9,053 nucleotides of DNA from Cytophagales bacterium (GCA_014379925.1 JACMKY010000461.1:1-9053), one strand, 5' to 3'; counted from the stretch's first letter, positions 1 through 5,774 are shown. Notes: generated by a model not told the origin, from the sequence alone. Numbers and translations are program-made.

Positions 1-183
1 ATCACCCATTGTGTGATGCAAGGCGACGGAAACCTGGTGCTCTACGACGACGACAATATTCCGTACTGGAGTTCCGGTACCTACCAGTATCCCGGTGCAT
101 TCTTAATTCTACAAAATGACGGCAACCTGGTGATTTACCAAAACGGCGAGGCCCGCTGGAGTTCCGGCACGTGCTGTTACTGA
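1..183 (+). CDS. Bulb-type lectin domain protein, C-terminal fragment (5' end outside window)
   Basis: The frame is open from the first base to a TGA at 181-183 and gives the last 60 residues of a protein. Two copies of the monocot mannose-binding signature QxDxNxVxY are visible, QGDGNLVLY (residues 7-15) and QNDGNLVIY (38-46). Each is followed by an aromatic/WSSGT segment (YWSSGT 22-27, RWSSGT 52-57). This is the repeat of the bulb-type (B-type) lectin beta-prism, which binds alpha-mannose in plants; bacterial members are usually extracellular or in bacteriocins. The protein ends in TCCY with another Cys near the visible start, so a disulfide is possible. Any N-terminal signal, enzyme or sorting domain is off the window. 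The family call is firm. The sugar ligand and whole-protein role are unknown. Confidence 0.85.
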   Translation: MTHCVMQGDGNLVLYDDDNIPYWSSGTYQYPGAFLILQNDGNLVIYQNGEARWSSGTCCY

Positions 184-296
184 GGGGCTTTGGCTTTGGC
201 GGCTCCATTTTGACCCAGTTGTGAAGGAATCAGTAGAGCACGACGCTGTACCCTCAGGGTGGAGTTGCGCGCAATGGCGGGCTGGTCAGCGAAGTT
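184..296. other. Convergent intergenic gap, no gene
   Basis: This gap separates the lectin stop codon from the stop codon of the minus-strand Rpn remnant. I see no convincing open frame and no hairpin followed by a T run. The only structure is a 10-bp palindrome TTGCGCGCAA at 265-274, of unknown meaning. Confidence 0.5.
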
Positions 297-644
297 TTAT
301 TTACTTTTAGCCAATTGATTTTGAATGTCAACCACGAAATCCACGGAAACAGCGTTGTCTTCCGCTATTTCTTCGGTTGTCAATTTTCCCCTTAAAATAG
401 CTTTCTTGACCGCATTTATTCTTTCCTCTTGCCTTGCCTCCCCAATTTTCTTCTGCTCGTTCTTGATAGCCAAGGCGTTGGCCGAAAGCGTCATCTCGTA
501 GTCGAGCAGCTCCTCGGCCGTCATAGCGCGCTTGTCCAACTCGTTGATGGCCAGTTGCAGCCATTCCTCGGTCCAGAACTGGGGTACTGGCCCGGATCGG
601 TCACCGTGTGCAAAGTCTTTTTGGCGAGGTGCGTTGTCGAATGA
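297..644 (-). pseudogene. Tandem C-terminal copy of the Rpn-family nuclease (80-codon ORF remains)
   Basis: This segment repeats the last ~348 bp of the neighbouring nuclease gene (645-1550) and touches it: the two stop codons, 297-299 and 645-647, are exactly 348 bp apart. Positions 448-606 are nearly identical to 796-955, with three substitutions and one missing base by eye. The tail 297-447 has diverged to about 57% identity over 49 residues, counted by eye. The missing base (around 572-577) puts the upstream DPGQYP part out of frame with the rest. From PQFWTEEW onward the frame is intact to the stop, and it is the same frame as the big gene. A shorter product could start at TTG 539 (80 aa) or ATG 524 (75 aa). 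It would hold the coiled-coil-like EEL..NEQKK region and the EEIAE...VDFVV helix typical of the family C-terminus, but no catalytic residues. Most likely a decayed partial duplication. An expressed small regulator cannot be excluded. Confidence 0.7.
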
Positions 645-1550
645 CTATTTGTTATTGTCAAGCAGCTTTTTAATTTCAACTACGAAGTCGGTCGATACTT
701 CATTATACTCAGCTATTTCTTCCACTGTCAGTTTTCCGCCTAAGATAGCCTTTCCAACCGCTTTAGTTTTCTCCTCAAGCCTCACTTGATCCATCTTCTT
801 CTGCTCGTTCTTGATAGCCAAGGCGTTGGCCGAAAGCGTCATCTCGTAGTCGAGCAGCTCCTCGGCCGTCATGGCGCGCTTGTCCAACTCGTTGATGGCC
901 AGTTGCAGCCATTCCTCGGTCCAGAATTGGGGATACTGACCCGGATCGGTCACCGTGTGCAGGGTCTTCATCGTGTAGAGGAGTTTGTCGAGGTCGGAGG
1001 CTACCTCGGCCAATGGTTTGGTGAATTTAGCCAATTCCACGGTAACGAAGGTGGTTTGGTCGTCGATCAATTCGCCCTGCCGGTTTCGCAGCACCGCCAT
1101 GTTGTGGTAGGCGGCGATGGCCGGGAAGATGTTGACCGCCAAGATGCCGACGCAGTAGATGCGGGGCAAGTCTTCGAAGGTGTAGAGGCCCTTCTTGACG
1201 AGCGTGTTGAAACGGTACAGCGAATAGAATTTCATGCGCTGGATGAATTCCGGATATTCGCTCAGCTGCATCTCGACGATAAAGAAGTGGCCGTTGGCGT
1301 CGGTACAAGCCAGGTCGTAGATGCCGCTGCGGCTGTCTTTGGTGAGTCGGCCCAACTCGTTGGGCAGGAACGTGACCTGCTCGATGGGCGTCTCGGACCC
1401 AATCAGGGCTTGCAGCGACCGCCGTAGAAACAGGCTGTTGGCTTCGTTGCCGAAAGTAGCTTTGAAGCCGTATCCGTCGATGCCCGGCTGATGAGTCGAT
1501 CGAGGCTGTCCCGTTTTGGGCTTTGGGCGTGGGCTGATTCCAGGCAGCAA
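645..1550 (-). CDS. Rpn-family PD-(D/E)XK nuclease / putative transposase, aberrant 5' end
   Basis: Belongs to the Rpn/TIGR01784-type family (PDDEXK_2), DNA nucleases implicated in recombination and, for E. coli Rpn proteins, phage defence. Visible parts in the 301-codon frame are YGFKATFGNEAN (27-38, the usual N-terminal block), the catalytic pair D79 (GIYDLAC) and E93-x-Q95 (IVEMQ) of the D...ExQ core, YCVGIL (132-137), and a C-terminal helical region with EEIAE and TDFVVEI (277-293). The catalytic core looks intact. The start is the problem: family members usually begin a few residues before the YGFK block with ATG. Here the frame has no ATG before the core, and the first usable start is TTG at 1550, giving a Pro/Arg-rich leader unlike the family. 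That leader DNA reads in another frame as a signal peptide of a different gene. The real 5' end was therefore probably replaced around 1475-1490, and expression is doubtful. The C-terminal third is duplicated directly downstream. Confidence 0.72.
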   Translation of the reverse strand: MLPGISPRPKPKTGQPRSTHQPGIDGYGFKATFGNEANSLFLRRSLQALIGSETPIEQVTFLPNELGRLTKDSRSGIYDLACTDANGHFFIVEMQLSEYPEFIQRMKFYSLYRFNTLVKKGLYTFEDLPRIYCVGILAVNIFPAIAAYHNMAVLRNRQGELIDDQTTFVTVELAKFTKPLAEVASDLDKLLYTMKTLHTVTDPGQYPQFWTEEWLQLAINELDKRAMTAEELLDYEMTLSANALAIKNEQKKMDQVRLEEKTKAVGKAILGGKLTVEEIAEYNEVSTDFVVEIKKLLDNNK

Positions 1551-1582
1551 AGGAGAAGTAAGACAACAGTCAAGCTATTCAT
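1470..1582 (-). pseudogene. 5' remnant of a secreted/TPR-sensor-like gene truncated at the Rpn junction
   Basis: From ATG 1582 this frame encodes a classic Sec signal peptide: Met-Asn start, hydrophobic core LTVVLLLLCCL, then an ESAHAQ cleavage site. It is followed by SPKRDSLDRLISRASTDTA. The DSL..L...A.TDTA pattern resembles the first mature residues of many Bacteroidota TPR-containing sensor kinases and secreted TPR proteins, a resemblance from memory and not searched. After about 1470 the frame loses sense, since it becomes an out-of-frame reading of the Rpn gene, and it stops at 1403. I read this as the start of an unrelated gene cut off when the Rpn sequence joined it. It is not in frame with the nuclease. 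Confidence 0.45.
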
Positions 1583-1618
1583 CGTCAATATACCAGAACG
1601 GGTTGAAAATTGAAGTAA

Positions 1619-1729
1619 CCTAAATTGCCAATCCAGGCATACCAGGCTCATCTCGATGAGGCCCTGCGCTTTGACGGGGCTGATCGGCGCCGGGTTTGGT
1701 ATTATGCATTGGCGTTCTGTTATTTTTAA
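1619..1729 (+). pseudogene. Possible C-terminal gene fragment, unrecognised
   Basis: Between TAA at 1616-1618 and TAA at 1727-1729 the plus strand encodes 36 residues without a start codon. They include YQAHLDEALRFDGAD and a Trp/Tyr-rich end VWYYALAFCYF. Composition and the EAL..D.....WYYALA rhythm look like the end of a helical (perhaps TPR-like) protein rather than random sequence. The local GC content is higher than in the AT-rich gene next to it. Its stop overlaps the stop of the minus-strand membrane protein. No family is recognised and the call is weak. Confidence 0.2.
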
Positions 1730-2034
1730 TCTTTTAATGCTTGTAATCGAGCCAAAAGCAATCGATTGAAAACGATTTGAATCACCAATAAAACTATAAT
1801 TTTTAAAATCCAATGGGAAGGCCAAGGTGGACCAATTATTCCAATGGAAATGTTGTCATTTGCTTCAATGGAAAGAATAATTTGGATCAATTTGATGGCG
1901 GGTATTGCAATCACAGACAGCGGGAAAACTACAATTGACAAAATTTTAAAGATCTTAAGCTGTTTTTGATTTAACAAACGCCCTCCAAATGAATTCAATA
2001 ATAGTTGAACAACCAGTATTATTACAAAAACCAT
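1726..2034 (-). CDS. Small hypothetical integral membrane protein
   Basis: This encodes a 102-residue protein that I cannot assign to a family. It has three hydrophobic stretches: a short one at residues 2-13, a long one at about 31-55 (ILSIVVFPLSVIAIPAIKLI), and one at about 76-94, ending in a basic RLLLARLQ tail. Between the last two lies a polar/Gly-Pro loop (EANDN...GPPWPSHW). That suggests a small inner-membrane protein. The start is ATG 2034, with an in-frame TGA seven codons upstream; AGAAGAG about 10 bases before it could act as a weak ribosome binding site. The gene is clearly AT-richer than the core genes from 2375 on and sits in the scarred accessory block, which hints at recent acquisition. 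It could also be an N-terminally shortened relic, since the first hydrophobic stretch is short for a full helix. Confidence 0.5.
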   Translation of the reverse strand: MVFVIILVVQLLLNSFGGRLLNQKQLKIFKILSIVVFPLSVIAIPAIKLIQIILSIEANDNISIGIIGPPWPSHWILKIIVLLVIQIVFNRLLLARLQALKD

Positions 2035-2374
2035 ATATTTGATACTCTTCTGTCAGTGCCCAATAGATACAATCGCTCCTGTCAGTTGTGCATCTTCTTT
2101 TTGGATGCAACTCTTTCCAGGTTGCTCAGGACCGAATTTGAAAAAGGAAGTTTTTTCTGCCAATATAAGTGGCAGACACGTAGCTCATCTTAACTGGAAT
2201 GGGGCCAGATTCTTTTGTTTACCTGGCAAAAGGTCCCCGTTCCTCAATGTACACCTTTAGCAGAGTCGTTTCCGAGGACTTTTGTCCGCTTCTCCTTTAT
2301 CAGCCCAGCGGCGGAGAAATAAACCTCTATTGCTGCCTGGCGGAAGCCAAAAATTTACCAGGGCTTTTGCGCTT
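2035..2374. other. 340-bp intergenic region with no supported gene
   Basis: This lies between the orphan membrane protein and the dapF stop codon. Short plus-strand frames exist but have no family signature, and I found no tRNA or other RNA gene. Two small structures are listed separately in spirit: the 8-mer CTGTCAGT occurs twice, at 2050-2057 and 2079-2086 (29-bp period), and an imperfect stem AGTTGTGCATC / GATGCAACT (bulge of two) lies around 2084-2111. Both could be chance. No clear dapF terminator is visible after its stop. Confidence 0.4.
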
Positions 2375-3169
2375 TCAACCGGGCGGCACCACGCCCTGGA
2401 GACCAACGGGAAGCTCGCCCTCAAAAACCTTCCGGGCCGGGCCGATCAGGTAAACATCGGTGAATTGTTGGGGACCGGTCTGCCGGAAAGACACCTGCAA
2501 CTCGCCGCCCAGCGTCTGGATGCGTACTGGGCTGCCCCCTCCCCGCCGACCCGCCGACAGCGCGGCGGCCGTCACGCCGGTACCGCAGGAGAACGTTTCG
2601 TCTTCCACACCCCGCTCGTAGGTCCGCACGAAAAGCTGGCCGTCGGGCAGCCTCTCCACGAAGTTCACGTTCGTGCCGCCGGGGGCAAAACGTTCGTCGT
2701 ACCGGATTTTTCTGCCCTCGCCCGGCACGTCGAACGCCCGCAGGTCGTTGCGGTACACCACGCAATGGGGCGAACCGGTATCCAGGAAATCAACCTCCCC
2801 GTCTCCTTCCACCGCCCCCACGTCCGCCATCTTCAGGTGAACCAGCCCGTCCCGGAGGAAGGCTTCGTGTTCGCCGTCGGACGCCAAAAAAGTAACCTTG
2901 CCGCCCACCAGTCCCAGTTGGTGCGCAAACTGCACCAGGCAACGCCCGCCGTTGCCGCACATGCTGCCCTCGTTGCCGTCGGCGTTGAAGTACACCATCC
3001 GGAAATCGCAGTGGGGGTGGTTTTGCAGGAGGATCAATCCGTCGGCCCCGATGCCGAAACGCCGGTGGCAGAGCCGCGCCACGAGTTCCGTCCGGACGGG
3101 AAAGGCTTCGTCGCGGTTGTCCACCATCACGAAATCGTTGCCCGTACCCTGGTACTTGTGGAAACGCAT
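2375..3169 (-). CDS. dapF: Diaminopimelate epimerase
   Basis: DapF interconverts LL- and meso-2,6-diaminopimelate in the cytoplasm, the penultimate step of lysine synthesis and the source of meso-DAP for peptidoglycan. It is a PLP-independent two-base racemase. The 264-residue protein starts with MRFHKYQGTGNDFVMVDN, the family N-terminus. Both active-site cysteines are present: C71 in MCGNGGRC (70-77), and C195 in SCGTGVTAAAL. GADGLI (41-46) and FNADGNEGSMCGNG are also typical. Length is normal for the family. The start ATG at 3169 is set by this conserved N-terminus; no strong Shine-Dalgarno is visible, as is usual in Bacteroidota. It lies downstream of rplS on the same strand, but an intrinsic terminator separates them, so it probably has its own promoter or depends on readthrough. 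Confidence 0.96.
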   Translation of the reverse strand: MRFHKYQGTGNDFVMVDNRDEAFPVRTELVARLCHRRFGIGADGLILLQNHPHCDFRMVYFNADGNEGSMCGNGGRCLVQFAHQLGLVGGKVTFLASDGEHEAFLRDGLVHLKMADVGAVEGDGEVDFLDTGSPHCVVYRNDLRAFDVPGEGRKIRYDERFAPGGTNVNFVERLPDGQLFVRTYERGVEDETFSCGTGVTAAALSAGRRGGGSPVRIQTLGGELQVSFRQTGPQQFTDVYLIGPARKVFEGELPVGLQGVVPPG

Positions 3170-3194
3170 GGGGGTTGCTCGTTGTGGGTTACAA

Positions 3195-3220
3195 AGAAAA
3201 AGCCGTTCGGCTGAACGGCT
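3195..3220 (-). terminator. Intrinsic terminator of rplS
   Basis: Read on the minus strand, a perfect 8-bp stem AGCCGTTC / GAACGGCT with a 4-base loop is followed at once by TTTTTCTTTGT. It lies about 50 bases after the rplS stop and before dapF, so it should end the rplS transcript. The plus strand also has a shorter T run after the stem. Confidence 0.82.
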
Positions 3221-3269
3221 GGTATTTTTCCAAAAAACAGGGCGATGTTCGAATGGTGATCAACCACCA

Positions 3270-3638
3270 CTAACCAACCTGGGGAGCCTTTTTTTCCTTG
3301 ATCCGGGCGGCCTTGCCCGTTTTTCCCCGCAGGTAGAACAGCCGGGCCCGGCGAACCACCCCTTGGCGGACCAGTTCGATCTTGTCGATGCTGGGGGAGA
3401 GGAGGGGAAATATCCGCTCCACGCCCACCCCGTTGGAAATCTTGCGCACGGTGAACGTTTCGCCGTTGGTGTTGGGATTTCTCCGCTGGATGACCGTACC
3501 CTGGAACTGCTGAACCCGCTCCTTGCTGCCTTCCCGGATTCGGACGTGCACGTTGATCGTATCGCCCGCGCTGAAGGCCGGCATCCCGGCTCTTTTTTCG
3601 GTGTACTCCGCCGTAATGTATTTGAGTAACTGGTTCAT
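3270..3638 (-). CDS. rplS: 50S ribosomal protein L19
   Basis: L19 sits at the 30S-50S interface of the large ribosomal subunit and contributes to bridges with the small subunit. The 122-residue product matches the family end to end: the AGDTINVHVRIREG block (24-37), QFQGTVIQRR (44-53), GVGVERIFPLLSPSIDKI (70-87) and the basic C-terminal signature RRARLFYLRGKTGKAARIKE (96-115). I chose ATG 3638 because upstream in-frame residues do not look like L19 and the usual proteins start near MNQLLKYI. In many bacteria rplS follows rpsP-rimM-trmD; here it stands alone between rocD and dapF, with its own promoter (TATATTTG) and terminator. Confidence 0.97.
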   Translation of the reverse strand: MNQLLKYITAEYTEKRAGMPAFSAGDTINVHVRIREGSKERVQQFQGTVIQRRNPNTNGETFTVRKISNGVGVERIFPLLSPSIDKIELVRQGVVRRARLFYLRGKTGKAARIKEKKAPQVG

Positions 3639-3709
3639 GGTAATGGGTATGAAGATAATAGGAACTCCCTGGCCAACCTCTGCTCCGGACGGTCGCCGCA
3701 AAAGGAGCG

Positions 3710-3717
3710 CAAATATA
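3710..3717 (-). promoter_or_regulatory. Probable rplS promoter, -7 element
   Basis: The minus strand reads TATATTTG, an exact match to the Bacteroidota -7 consensus TAnnTTTG, 72 bases before the rplS start. A clean TTTG -33 element at the usual 19-20 base spacing is not visible, so the call rests on the -7 match and its position. Confidence 0.55.
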
Positions 3718-3730
3718 GCAATTGTTTTTC

Positions 3731-3755
3731 CGGAAAGGAAAAATTTTCCGTTCCG
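3731..3755 (-). terminator. Imperfect palindrome after rocD, possible weak terminator
   Basis: CGGAA and TTCCG flank GGAAAA / TTTTCC around a central A, with single-base mismatches between the two stem parts. It begins just past the rocD stop codon. On the minus strand it is not followed by a proper T run, so termination is uncertain. It also lies just upstream of the rplS promoter and could be regulatory. Confidence 0.3.
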
Positions 3756-3758
3756 CCG

Positions 3759-5003
3759 CTAAAACGCCAACACCACGGCTTCGATGATGTCGCAGCACGC
3801 GTGGATTTGCGCTTCGGTGATGACCAGCGGCGGGGCAAAGCGGATTTTGTCGCCGTGGGTGGGTTTGGCGAGCAGGCCGCGGTCGCGCAGGGCCAGGCAA
3901 ACGTCCCAGGCGCTCTTGCCGTCCCCGTCGCGGATGTCGATGGCGTTGAGCAGGCCCTTGCCCCGGACGGCCGTTATCCGGTCCGTCCGGGTCTGTAAGG
4001 CCCGCATCCGCCCGCGGAAGATTTCACCCGTGACGGCGGCGTTTTCGGCCAGGCCTTCGTCGCGCACCACTTCCAGGGCCGCCGTGGCCACCGCGCAGGC
4101 CAGCGGGTTTCCCCCGTAGGTGGAGCCGTGTTCGCCCGGTTTGATGGTCAGCATGATTTCGTCGCGGGCCAGCACGGCCGACACCGGGTACACCCCGCCC
4201 GACAAGGCCTTGCCCAACACCAGGATGTCGGGTTGAAAACCTTCGTGGTCGCAGGCCAGCCGCTTGCCCGTGCGGGCGATGCCGGTTTGCACCTCGTCGG
4301 CGATGAAGAGCACGTTTTTGTCCCGGCACCGGCGATACGCCCCGGCGAGGTAGCCTTCGTCGGGCACCACCACCCCGGCCTCGCCCTGGATGGGTTCGAC
4401 CATAAAACCGGCCACGTTCGGATTCTGGAGGGCCTGGTCCAGCGCGTTCAGGTCGTTGTAAGGAATCAGGTCGTACCCCGGCATGAAGGGGCCGAAGTCC
4501 TGGGTGCTGCTCGAATCGGTGGAGGAAGAGATGGCCCCCAACGTACGACCCCAGAAGTTGCCCCGCGCGAACACGATCCGGGCTTGGTTGGCCGGAACGC
4601 CCTTGACCGTGTAGGCCCACTTGCGGCACAACTTCACGGCCGTTTCGCCCCCTTCCACGCCCGTATTCATGGTCAGCACCTTGTCGTAGCCGAAGTACCC
4701 GCAAACGAACTGCTCGTAGCGGCCCAGCACGTCGTTGTGGAAAGCCCGGGAAGTAAGCGTGAGGCGTTGGGCCTGCTCGACCAGGGCCCGGATGATTTTC
4801 GGGTGGCAGTGCCCCTGGTTCACCGCGCTGTAGGCCGACAGGAAGTCGAAGTAACGGCGGCCCTCCACGTCCCATAAGTAAACGCCCTCCCCGCGCGAAA
4901 GCACGACGGGCAGCGGGTGGTAATTGTGGGCCCCGTATTTTTCTTCCAGTTCAATGGCCTGCCGGGTGGCATTTTGAAGGGCATCGGGCGGGGTGACAAC
5001 CAT
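3759..5003 (-). CDS. rocD: Ornithine-oxo-acid transaminase (ornithine aminotransferase)
   Basis: This PLP-dependent class-III aminotransferase moves the delta-amino group of L-ornithine to 2-oxoglutarate, giving glutamate-5-semialdehyde and glutamate and linking arginine/ornithine to proline and glutamate. In the 414-residue protein the N-terminus has the RocD-type EEKYGAHNYHPLPVVL (20-35) and GRRYFDFLSAYSAVNQGH. NTGVEGGETAVKLCRKW (113-129) is the cofactor phosphate loop, EPIQGEAGV (203-211) and DEVQTG with D236 pair with the PLP ring nitrogen, and K265 in LGKALSGG forms the Schiff base. YGGNPLAC and KIRFAPPL follow. The open frame extends 63 codons further upstream (to 5192), but those residues look non-coding and ATG 5003 gives the normal family length. 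Acetylornithine or other class-III transaminases are alternatives, but the N-terminal motifs fit RocD better. Confidence 0.94.
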   Translation of the reverse strand: MVVTPPDALQNATRQAIELEEKYGAHNYHPLPVVLSRGEGVYLWDVEGRRYFDFLSAYSAVNQGHCHPKIIRALVEQAQRLTLTSRAFHNDVLGRYEQFVCGYFGYDKVLTMNTGVEGGETAVKLCRKWAYTVKGVPANQARIVFARGNFWGRTLGAISSSTDSSSTQDFGPFMPGYDLIPYNDLNALDQALQNPNVAGFMVEPIQGEAGVVVPDEGYLAGAYRRCRDKNVLFIADEVQTGIARTGKRLACDHEGFQPDILVLGKALSGGVYPVSAVLARDEIMLTIKPGEHGSTYGGNPLACAVATAALEVVRDEGLAENAAVTGEIFRGRMRALQTRTDRITAVRGKGLLNAIDIRDGDGKSAWDVCLALRDRGLLAKPTHGDKIRFAPPLVITEAQIHACCDIIEAVVLAF

Positions 5004-5113
5004 GCGGAGTAGGGTTGAAGTTAGACGGTTGGCGCTTAAATTTTCGACGGGCAATCCCGTTGCGGCAATCGCCGGCGGGTTGGAACGGGGGTAGCCGAAA
5101 AAACGCTTCTCCA

Positions 5114-5121
5114 CAAACGTA
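5114..5121 (-). promoter_or_regulatory. Possible rocD promoter, -7 element
   Basis: The minus strand has TACGTTTG, an exact TAnnTTTG match, 111 bases before the rocD ATG at 5003. I see no TTTG at the expected -33 distance, so this is tentative. If it is used, the leader would be about 100 bases and would not contain the extended open frame's start at 5192, which supports the 5003 start. Confidence 0.35.
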
Positions 5122-5144
5122 CGCTTACTCGCTGACTTTTCATA

Positions 5145-5171
5145 CCGAACGGACGGGTGAAGGCCGTTCGG
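5145..5171. repeat. 8-bp perfect inverted repeat between divergent rocD and DUF5522 gene
   Basis: CCGAACGG (5145-5152) and CCGTTCGG (5164-5171) form an 8-bp stem with an 11-base loop. Neither side has a T run, so it is not a terminator. It lies between two divergent genes and could be an operator or simply a hairpin. The same 8-mer recurs at 3203-3210 and 5844-5851. Confidence 0.4.
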
Positions 5172-5252
5172 CAAACCGGTAGGGCAGGTCAAACAATCCG
5201 GTTGGGAATTTGGTTAGGAGCGTCTGTAACGCATCACGACCGAAGGCGCGAA

Positions 5253-5435
5253 ATGGCGGAACGAAAGAACACGGATCGGGGAAAGGATCGGCCGGCCAGG
5301 GGCCTGGAAGCGGAGGATTACTACGTGAACGAACAGGGATTCATTGTCTTTACCGCGGTGTATCACCTCAAGCGGGGTTATTGCTGCCGGAGCGGTTGCC
5401 GACACTGCCCTTACGGGTACAAAAAAGAAAGCTGA
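5253..5435 (+). CDS. DUF5522 family small cysteine-rich protein
   Basis: A 60-residue protein of unknown function, matching the DUF5522 pattern from memory: an EDYYVNEQGFIVFTAVYHLK block (21-40) followed by RGYCCRSGCRHCPYGYK. Four cysteines (C44, C45, C49, C52) and H51 are tightly clustered, so metal binding is plausible though unproven. The start ATG 5253 has GAAGG about 7 bases upstream. The open frame continues 32 codons further upstream, but that part is Arg-rich and not family-like. It diverges from rocD and is followed by rpmB in the same direction, with the rpmB promoter beginning right after its stop. A co-operonic link to ribosome function is possible but not shown. Confidence 0.88.
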   Translation: MAERKNTDRGKDRPARGLEAEDYYVNEQGFIVFTAVYHLKRGYCCRSGCRHCPYGYKKES

Positions 5436-5439
5436 ATCG

Positions 5440-5471
5440 TTTGGTATTGGCGAGCGGATTGGGGATATTTG
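5440..5471 (+). promoter_or_regulatory. rpmB promoter (Bacteroidota type)
   Basis: TTTG at 5440-5443, then exactly 20 bases, then GATATTTG at 5464-5471. This matches TTTG-N19/20-TAnnTTTG with one mismatch. The expected transcription start, about seven bases later, would leave a leader of some 55-60 bases before the rpmB ATG. This is one of the two best promoter matches in the window. Confidence 0.6.
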
Positions 5472-5534
5472 CGACTTCGTTTTTGGAAGAAAGCAAAAAG
5501 CAAGCAATCAGCAACCGCAAGCAGATACCTACTC

Positions 5535-5774
5535 ATGGCCAAGGTTTGTCAAATCACGGGAAAAAAAACGCAGGTGGGTAACCGCGTTTCGCACGCCAAC
5601 AACAAAACCAAGCGGAAATTTTTCCCCAACCTGCAAAAGAAACGGTTTTTCGTACCCTCCGAAGGCACCTGGATTTCACTCAAGCTTTCCACCTCGGCCA
5701 TCCGCACCATCACCAAGAACGGCATCGACGAGACGTTGAAGAAGGCCCGGGCACAGGGGTACCTGACCAAGTAA
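5535..5774 (+). CDS. rpmB: 50S ribosomal protein L28
   Basis: L28 is a small structural protein of the large ribosomal subunit. The 79-residue product shows the whole family pattern: MAKVCQITGKKTQVGN at the start, SHANNKTKRKFFPNLQKKRF (19-38), WISLKLSTSAIRTI (46-59) and a C-terminal helix DETLKKARAQG. The start ATG 5535 is fixed by the conserved MAKVC N-terminus; an upstream in-frame ATG at 5469 would overlap the promoter. Length is normal. In many Bacteroidota rpmB is followed by rpmG and a DUF4295 gene; here a terminator follows at once and the next gene is on the opposite strand, so rpmG must be elsewhere. Confidence 0.97.
   Translation: MAKVCQITGKKTQVGNRVSHANNKTKRKFFPNLQKKRFFVPSEGTWISLKLSTSAIRTITKNGIDETLKKARAQGYLTK

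Noticed and set aside
786..1427. Long plus-strand open frame of 213 codons over the nuclease gene
   Set aside because: It is the antisense reading of the Rpn gene, with no family signature. The minus strand shows the catalytic D...ExQ motif.
297..1582. Complete insertion sequence around the Rpn gene
   Set aside because: I found no terminal inverted repeats or target-site duplications flanking the block, and Rpn-type genes usually occur without them.
2035..2374. Small plus-strand genes (frames at 2039-2260 and 2199-2453)
   Set aside because: No start-site support and no family-like composition; one overlaps the end of dapF.
2282..3214. Plus-strand frame of 310 codons over dapF
   Set aside because: Shadow; dapF motifs with both catalytic cysteines are on the minus strand.
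5004..5192. N-terminal extension of rocD by 63 residues
   Set aside because: The extra residues do not resemble the family, ATG 5003 gives the normal length, and a promoter-like TACGTTTG lies inside the extension.
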